64,000 nt of DNA. Source: Saccharina japonica (lineage: Eukaryota > Sar > Phaeophyceae > Laminariales > Laminariaceae). The stretch lies in assembly GCA_008828725.1 (NCBI GenBank), contig MEHQ01004074.1, positions 268,065-332,064 of the forward strand. The letters are read 5' to 3'. Shown here in pieces: positions 10,442 through 19,400 of this stretch. Position 1 is the first letter of the stretch, and each line of letters starts with the position of its first letter. The notes below the pieces were generated by a model, which was given only the letters and a program-made list of their open reading frames with translations, was not told the origin of the DNA and made no database searches. Both the position numbers and the translations under genes were made by a program.

Positions 10442-13400
10442 GTGCGGCTTTGAAGTTGGTTGTATCAAAAGTAGCAGGGGTCGGTTGCATGAATATGTCT
10501 CGCTCTCTCTCGCGTATTATACAGATGAATACACGTGTTTGGCTCTTTGGTGCGTTAGAAGTTGCAGGTTGCGTGGTTTGACCCCCTCCCAGCCTGTCTA
10601 GAAACACCAAGGGCTGGGCCGCTGGCTACCACGCTGACTACCCTATCAAACGGGTGATACTATTGACACTATTAGTACCGGAGGACCATAGTAAATAGGA
10701 CCAAATATCGTTATTAAAAGTAAAAATAGGGATATATATATATAGGGTTTTGGGTCTGCCGTAGGTACTATTATTTACTATGATGGTCCCCCCCAATAGT
10801 ACTATTAGTACTATTAGTATACTGTTAGTAAGATAACATACCCCTCAGGCACTAATGAATGTCTTAAGCTGATTTCTTCCATAATAATAACGTTTTATTT
10901 ACTGGCACGTACGTACGAAACACGGCCTCATGCAGGAAACCCGGGAAATCGGCTTATCCACTCCCGCGGGAAAAAAAACTTCGAGCGCCCGCCACGCGAG
11001 CCACAGAGCTCGGATCGAGCCCAAACCTCGACCAATGTGTCCGGCCGGGCTTGCTGTGTCGGGGTACTTAGCGTTTTGCCGAAAAGTGCTCGTACGAAGA
11101 GAAAAGTTGCGAAAAGTGCGAAAATTTCACAAACATAACTATACATATAAAACCCATTCAGAACTGAAAAAATATCCGGCACGAATTCCAAGTAGTTTGT
11201 GCCCAACTGTAGGTGGGACCAGTTCTTAACCCTTATAGGACTGGAGTCCCGTTTTGGGGACACATTACTTAGAATTAGAGTGGTTTGTCCCCAAAACGGG
11301 ACTGCAGTCCGAAAAGGGTTAAGGGGTTATCGTGCAAACGCCGAGCTGTGCGTCTGTCGAAACGTGTCGTCCAGATTTTTTCAAAGCCGTCATGTTCGTT
11401 TGTGTGCCCCCCCCCCCTTGTGCCTTGCAGAAGAACTCGGCTTGATGAAAATGGTCCAAGCAGGCGGTGTATTTATCTTTACGAATATTAGTAGTATCAC
11501 GCGCGTGAATTAAGATACGTGCTCCTTTGCTTTCAAAGTCGGATAACGTATACCGGGTATGTATGCTCGTGTTGCGTGTGTTGCTTTATGTGGAGATTAC
11601 GTACGCACATATTTAGAATATACCATGTTTTCGTTTCGTATTTAGAATATTTGTTCTAGTTTCGTACTTCGGAGCATATATTTAGAATATTTGTTTTTTG
11701 TTTCTGCGGACAGAGCACTACTCTGTATGCTATTTCCTTCTCTTTGTTCATGTATATGCGTGGTATATGTGTTAAAATTTACCAGACGGAACGTGTTTTT
11801 TTCTTCTGTTTTTTTCGTGTTTTCTTAATCTTTCCCCCTAGAGTGATATAGCCTGTCTTGTGTCCTGTGGCCATAGAGTTTTGGCATTGAGCCGATGCGA
11901 GAATTATAACAGCATTATCAACAACAGAAACAACAGCAACAACGACACCCATTACATGGTGTTGTGCTGTACCCCCTGCTCCGCCTCGAAAGGGACGCGT
12001 GGTAAATATCCAAATGACTACGAGTAGAAGGCGAGCAACAAATGAGCACGCCCCTCCCCCCTTCCCCCATTCCCACTTCCCACCTCCCAAAACCACCTTA
12101 AGAGGCAGAAAAACGACGCCCTCGCCTTGCATATGGTATACATACCTGGTACGTAATAGTATGTATCGATGTTGCGTTGTGTCTCCTGCCCCCGCCCCTT
12201 TCCCCGCTTGCCTCCCGCCTTCCAGGACCACCTCGAAAGGCAGAAGAATGACGCTCTCGCCGCGCAAAACCAGGCCAAGGACCTTGCTCTCACCATACAG
12301 GCGCTGCGGGCAGACAAGCGCATCGTTGAGGTATGGTGTGGTGTGGTGTGGTGTGGTGTGGTGTGGTGTGGTGTGGTATGGTATGGTTTGGTGTGGCGTG
12401 GTATGGTATGGTATGGTATGGTATGGTATGGTATGGTATGGTATGGTATGGTATGGGGTGGTATGGCATGGCATGGTATGGTATGATATGGCGTGGTATG
12501 GGGTGGTATGGCATGGTATGGTATGGTATGGTATGNNNNNNNNNNNNNNNNNNNNNNNNNNNNNNNNNNNNNNNNNNNNNNNNNNNNNNNNNNNNNNNNN
12601 NNNNNNNNNNNNNNNNNNNNNNNNNNNNNNNNNNNNNNNNNNNNNNNNNNNNNNNNNNNNNNNNNNNNNNNNNNNNNNNNNNNNNNNNNNNNNNNNNNNN
12701 NNNNNNNNNNNNNNNNNNNNNNNNNNNNNNNNNNNNNNNNNNNCCCCCCCCCCCCCCTCCTTCCCTTGACTCGACGATATTTGTGTTGTTAGAAAGAGCT
12801 GACTGCCGAGGAGGTGTCGACGATGAAAATCGCTGATTTCTGCACGTCCTACAAGAGCAGGCTTCCCCCCAGGCCTCGAGAAAAAGGCGCCAAGGTATGA
12901 TGCGTACATATATACGATATGATATCTCGTTCAAATAGTACCAGTAATAAGATGTAGACAGCTCTAAAAATCTATCATACGCATGCCGTGCAACGCGTGA
13001 TCGAGTTATCACACCAAGCTTGCACAGATGGCTTTTTTTTTTTAGGAAGTTTGCGTTCTCAGCTTTGTTTGTTTTTTAGTACTTGAGTAGTATGTATACG
13101 AAGTATATATCGAGGAATTCAAGGAATTAGTTTCAAGATTTTCTTGTCAAATAAGTTGAAAAAATATCGTTTCAAAGAACAGTTCTAAGAACAGTTTTAG
13201 TAATAGTTCTAAGGACAGTTCACCTATCATTTCTAATAACATGTTTCAAGTGATATTTTCAAGTGACATTTCAAAGAACATTTCAAAGGCCGTTTCAAAG
13301 ACCATCTCAAAGAACATCTCAAAATAATATTTTCAAAGAACATTATTTCAAAGAACATTTCAAATGAGCTCGAATTGTTCAAAGCCTTGAAATATAATAC

Positions 13401-16400
13401 GTCCCAAAGACTTTCACAGAGGTCGATGCGGCTGCAGAGATATGTGCGTGTATGATATGTGTGTGTCGGTGGGGATCGCACCGCCGCCGCCGCCACTAAC
13501 TTTAAGCTGTAAAACCCGAACCGATTCGTGTCCTTACCCTTACTTACTGCTGCGAAACATTCCCACCTACTCATTTTTTTGCTTACCGGTGAACGTTCAT
13601 ATGCTATTAGTAGGTGAATTCCGTCTCGGTTCTCCGTTCTGTTTGTGGCGGGTGGGTTGTGGTTGTGTTTCCCCCCCCCCACTATAGGGGAATAACGCTA
13701 CTAAGCACTGTAGGTAAAACGTTCTGTAAGATTTTGAACGATAGAATGGGAACAATGATGGAGAAGGAAGAAAAGATTAGCGAAGGGCAAGCAGGATTTA
13801 GGCCAAACCGTAGCTGCGTCGACCATGTGTACACATTAGGTAAGATAATCCAAGGCAGGAAAGACGCGGGGCTAACAACGTACTGTTTCTTTTTAGATGT
13901 ACAGAAGGCCTACGATACAGTATGGAGAAATGGGCTGTGGAAAAAGTTGTGGGAAATAGGGATAAGAGGAAAGATGTGGAGAATGATGAAGAAGATGACG
14001 GAATGTGCGAGAAGTGCTGTGATGTTGGACGGGGAAATATCGAAGTACGTTGATATCCTACAGGGAGTTGCCCAGGGATGTACGCTATCACCTAACCTAT
14101 TCAAGGTATACATTAATGACATGATAGTAGCAGTAGAAGCAGCATCGCAGGGAGTCACGGTGGGGGAAGATACGGTGTCGGGATTGATGTTTGCTGATGA
14201 TTTCGTTTGCATATCAGAAACACCCGAAGGACTGCAGAAACAAATAGAGAAGGCAATCGAGTACACCAGGAAGTGGAGAGTGACGGCGAACGTAAAAAAG
14301 TGCGCAGTAGTTGTATGTAACGAAGATAAGGAGAGTCCGGTAACTTGTAAGTGGAAGTGGGGAGAAGATGAATTACCGATCGTAGACCAGTATACGTACC
14401 TTGGCGTAGAAATCTCAAAAGATTGCTCTTGGGATGCACACATAAATAAAATAATAGGCAAGGGTAAGGCACACGTAGGCAAGATGGAAGCAGTCCTAAC
14501 AGACTCGCACCTTGACACTAGAATTAAGAGATGTATACTGATGAATGTGATTGTACCAAAGCTAGAATATGCAGGAGAAGTATGGGAAGGGAACGCGAAG
14601 CTCGTAAAACAGCTGGAAACAGTACAGATGACAGCAGCTAAAAAAGTACTAGGATGCTCAAGTACGACGAGTAATACAGTATTGAGAGCAGAACTGGGAA
14701 TGTACCCACTTAAGACAAATAGAGACGTGCGTAAGTTGAAATGGCAATATAAAGTAAAGAACATGCCAAATAAGAGGTTGCCAGCCATAGCCGATAAAGC
14801 TGTATGGGAGAAAGTAACCAAAGGGCGAGCTGGAATAAGGTGGGATAGCGTAGTCGAGAAAGTATGGAAGGAAATAGGAAACCAAAAAGAGACGCTGGCC
14901 ATAGAGAAATTTAGCGGATACAAGACAGAAGTAAAAGAAAGGATAGAAAGAAGGGAAAGGCTAGCACTGAGAAAGAAGGTGGAAGGGGAAGAACACTTAG
15001 AGATGTACGGGGGGTTGAGAGAAGGAATAGGAATGAAAAGGTATCTGCACGGCCCAATGGACTTCGCGAAAAAGCTGAAACTGCGATTTCGTGTAGGGGA
15101 CCTGGACCTGCCAGAAAGAAGAAGGAGGTATACCAGTAGCCGGGAGGAGGAGGAAGTAGATGCACAGATGTGCCCATGTGGCAAAGCCATAGAGAGTAGA
15201 GTTCACATAGTGGGAGAATGTGAAAGGTACAAGGAGGAAAGGGATGTGCTAGAGGAGGAGATGAGGAAAATAGACGAGTGTGACATGGAGCAGTTTGGTA
15301 CACTAAATAGTAGCGAGAAAACGATCGCTATCTTAGGAGATAGATGGTGGCCACAGGCGGCGAAGCAGGAAGGGGATAAGATTAGCAAAAGGTTTCTCTG
15401 TAATATATGGAAACAACGTAATGAGCGCCCAAGTGTTGGAGGTGTCTTTATTAGGAGCAGGAACGGTGCTCCGTCTCGAAAGGGGTGCGTGGTCAACGGT
15501 CACGTGACTAAGGCAAGTAACAAATGAGACCCCCCCCCCCCCCTTCGTTCCGTCTCGAACGGGATGCGTGGTCAAATGGTCAAATGACTAGGGCAAGCAA
15601 CAAACGAGTACGCCCCGTGCTCCGTCCCGGCATTGTAGGGATGAAGGGGTCTATGGTCATACGACTACGGCCATGCATGAAAATGAAGTACCCCCCCCCC
15701 CCTCCTGGTCAAATGACTGAGGCAAGCAACAAATGAGTACGCCCCCCCCCCACCCCCCCCCACGTTACCACGCCCGTTTTGCATCCTGTATGGAGTCGCA
15801 ACTCCCCTTGACTCGACGATATTTGTGTTGTTAGAAAGAGCTGACTGCCGAGGAGGTGTCGACGATGAAAATCGCTGATTTCTGCACGTCCTACAAGAGC
15901 AGGCTTCCCCCCAGGCCTCGAGAAAAAGGCGCCAAGGTATGATGCGTACATATATACGATATGATATCTCGTTCAAGTAGTACCAGTAATAAGATGTAGA
16001 CAGCTCTAAAAATCTATCATACGCATGCCGTGCAACGCGTGATCGAGTTATCACACCAAGCTTGCACAGATGGCTTTTTTTTTTTAGGAAGTTTGCGTTC
16101 TCAGCTTTGTTTGTTTTTTAGTACTTGAGTAGTATGTATACGAAGTATATATCGAGGAATTCAAGGAATTAGTTTCAAGATTTTCTTGTCAAATAAGTTG
16201 AAAAAATATCGTTTCAAAGAACAGTTCTAAGAACAGTTTTAGTAATAGTTCTAAGGACAGTTCACCTAACATTTCTAATAACATGTTTCAAGTGATATTT
16301 TCAAGTGACATTTCAAAGAACATTTCAAAGGCCGTTTCAAAGACCATCTCAAAGAACATCTCAAAGAACATCTCAAAATAATATTTTCAAAGAACATTAT

Positions 16401-19400
16401 TTCAAAGAACATTTCAAATGAGCTCGAATTGTTCAAAGCCTTGAAATATAATACGTCCCAAAGACTTTCACAGAGGTCGATGCGGCTGCAGAGATATGTG
16501 CGTGTATGATATGTGTGTGTCGGTGGGGATCGCACCGCCGCCGCCGCCACTAAATTTAAGCTGTAAAACCCGAACCGATTCGTGTCCTTACCCTTACTTA
16601 CTGCTGCGAAACATTCCCACCTACTCATTTTTTTGCTTACCGGTGAACGTTCATATGCTATTAGTAGGTGAATTCCGTCTCGGTTCTCCGTTCTGTTTGT
16701 GGCGGGTGGGTTGTGGTTGTGTTTCCCCCCCCCCCCCATAAATATATGATATATTTATAGGTTGGGTTGGCGTCGGTTGGCAACGACGCTGTAAAACACG
16801 CCACTCGCTGCGTGAGCTAGACAACCAGGGTGCCGTTTTTTTTCTGTTATTTTTTTGCCGGTCCACCAAAGCTGCCGGTCCGAGTACGCTCATTATGTGC
16901 GGGGGAGGAACCGCTATTGTTCCGCACAAGGGGAACTGGTCGTATCACGTAGTGTTTAATATGGTAACGTCCGCAGAGGCAGTTACATAGTAAAACCCAT
17001 TTGCTGGTCTCCGGAAGCTGGCCACAACCAGAAATCTAAATTAACTTGTCATGAAGCCTGTCGTCCCATATGCAAGTCCGCCTCAGAGGCGGTTCTTATT
17101 AGGCATGCAGCTCACACCTCCATGCGACTCGCCCAATACCCTCACGGCCCGTTCCGCTTGGTGCAACAATGTCGCCTGCTTTTGGTGAAAACCAACGCGT
17201 CTCCGTCCCGGCATTGTAGATGCGAGGTCATGGTCCATATGACTTACGGTCCCGTGCACAACATGATACATCCCCCCCCCCAGTATATGTCAACGTAAGT
17301 ACGCACAATGTTGATTTTTATATGATGTTTCACGTGTTGCTTCGTTTGTTCTTTGCTCACCTTGCTTTTTGTTTTTTCGTTTTTTGTTTTCCGTGTTTTC
17401 TTGTGTTTCATGTGGCACTGTTTGTTTTGACTGTTTTTTTTTTTTTTTTCCCCCCCCCCCCCCCCCTCCACCAATCAGGAGAAGGCCGCAAAGGCTGCCG
17501 ACGCCGCAAGGAATAGGAAGCGCGCGCTCACCTTGGCAGGCGGTGCCCCTCCCCCGCCGACGCAATCGATGAAGGTTGTCTTTAAGGACGGAAAGCTGGT
17601 CGTTAATGACGCCGATCTGGTGAGTTTTCAGTATTCAAGGGTCTTGTGTAGTAGGCGATACTGAGTAGATACTCTGGGGTACCCGAGTGTCAAACCATGG
17701 TTATATTGGTCATACCCGGGTAGTTATCTGGGTACGTCAAGAGTATATATAACATACTGTCATACCCGGGTACACACGTACACACCCGGGTAGATCCAGA
17801 GTATATGTCCTACGGCCATACCCGTGTAGATACCCGGGTGCATCCAGAGCATATACCCTACTGCTGTCATACACGTGTAGACACCCGAGTACATCCAGAG
17901 TATACCCTACTGTCATACCCGGGTAGATACCCGGGCGCACCCAGAGTGTATATACCCCAGCTGGTTGGTCTTACCCGGGTAGATACCCGGGTACATCTAG
18001 AATGTATATACCCTAGTGTCATACCTGGGTAGATACTTGGGTACATCCAGAGTATATAGCCTACTGCCGTGTACCCGGGTAAATACCCGGGTACATCCCG
18101 ATTATATACCCTGTTACTGCAAACATACTTTTGTAAGTATTCGTACGTAGAGTGCTCGTATGTACAAAGTACTGAACCTGCTACCTCGTACAGAGCGTTC
18201 GCTTGGGAGAGGGATTGGGGATTGGGGTAAGAGTAGCGGTCGGTAGTTAGCGGGGGTTACGGTTAGCGGTCGGTAGTCAACGGTGGTGGGTGATGGGTGT
18301 AGGATAGAGGGGTAACGGTCGGTAATCAGCGGTGTGGCTGTCGGTAGGCAGTAGCCGCCGACTACGACAGTCACACTGCTGAGAGAGACAGCCACAAGTG
18401 CTGACTACCGACAGCTACAACTGCTGACTACCGACAGCCAAACGACTGCAGACCGGCCACACACCTGCTAACTACCGACAGTCACATCACAGTCTACCGA
18501 CAGCTATATTGTTGGTGACCGAAAAGACACTGCTGCCAACCGACGGCCACATGTGCTACACCACTGTCTACCGACCGTTCCACCGCTGACTACGTACCGA
18601 CAGCAGGACCGTCCTGCATTTAGGCTTCGTTGTCGGTAGGTATTTGTTTATCTATGCTTTTCTTTTTTTTGGTCTTAGATCCCTAGGTACAAATTGTTGT
18701 TCGCTGCTGCCTCAAAACTCTGTATTTGTTTTCCTTGCGCCGAATGTTCAGATCGTGCAAGGAGCAAGCAGCATCGATGACGAGAACCGAGAGGAGGTAG
18801 ACGAGGACGAAACGACGGCGGCCTCCGCCAGCTCGTTCACCACCCGAGAAACGCCCATGCGCTGGAAACCCCACGACGTCATTAAGTTTTACAGGGTGCG
18901 GTGCGCTTGTGTTGTTTACGTCCGCTGCCACGCAATATAGCCGTCGCGCTTTTGCTTTATATATTGACATACCAACGCAGCTAGGGTTAGGGTTAGCAAT
19001 CCTGACAGCAGTAGGTAGTGAGCGAAGGAAACGAACACCCTCGCTCCGTCCCAACCCCCCCCCATCTATAAATATATTACGTATATATTTATAGTTTGAG
19101 TTGGCGTCGGTTGGCGGCGACGCTGTAAAACACGCCTCTCACTGCGTAAGCTAGACAACCAGGGTGCCGTTTTTTTTTTTTTTTTTTTGCAGTCACCAAG
19201 GCTGGCGGTCGAGTTACGTAGATAAGTTGTGCGGGGTGGAGAGCCTTTGCTCCGCACAAGGGGAATGATCGTATCACGTAGTGTGTATATGGTAAGGCAC
19301 CCAAGAGGCAGTTACATAGTGCCCCCATTGCTGTCTCAGGAAGTGGCCACACCAGAAAATAAATTAACTCACTGAAGCTGTCATCCATATATGCAAGTCC

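Larger units (their letters stand above)
12753..13681. repeat. About 930-bp duplication carrying BDP1 exon 4, copy A
   Basis: It matches 15804-16733 almost base for base, from CCTTGACTCGACGATATTTG through the exon, the TTTCAAAGAACA repeat block and CACCGCCGCCGCCGCC, to the closing GGTTGTGTTTCCCC. Differences are few (for example an extra AAGAACATCTC unit in copy B near 16365). Copy A is followed by a LINE fragment and copy B by a SINE-like element, both joined at the C run. Confidence 0.9.

Noticed and set aside
12333..12909. Long ORFs rich in Met/Trp/Gly/Val or His/Tyr/Thr crossing the N run
   Set aside because: Produced by a GGTAT pentanucleotide repeat and unresolved bases.
13910..15190. 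426-codon minus-strand ORF
   Set aside because: Antisense shadow of the reverse transcriptase reading frame, with no motif of its own.
1203..17270. GACTACGGCCATGCATGA in the SINE-like tail as a 5S rRNA-derived part
   Set aside because: Only a short resemblance to the start of 5S rRNA (CTACGGCCATAC). The conserved internal promoter of 5S could not be seen.
18980..18997. Two TTAGGG units (also CCCTAACCCTAA near 27452) as interstitial telomere
   Set aside because: Only two repeats at each place, which is expected by chance in a window of this size.
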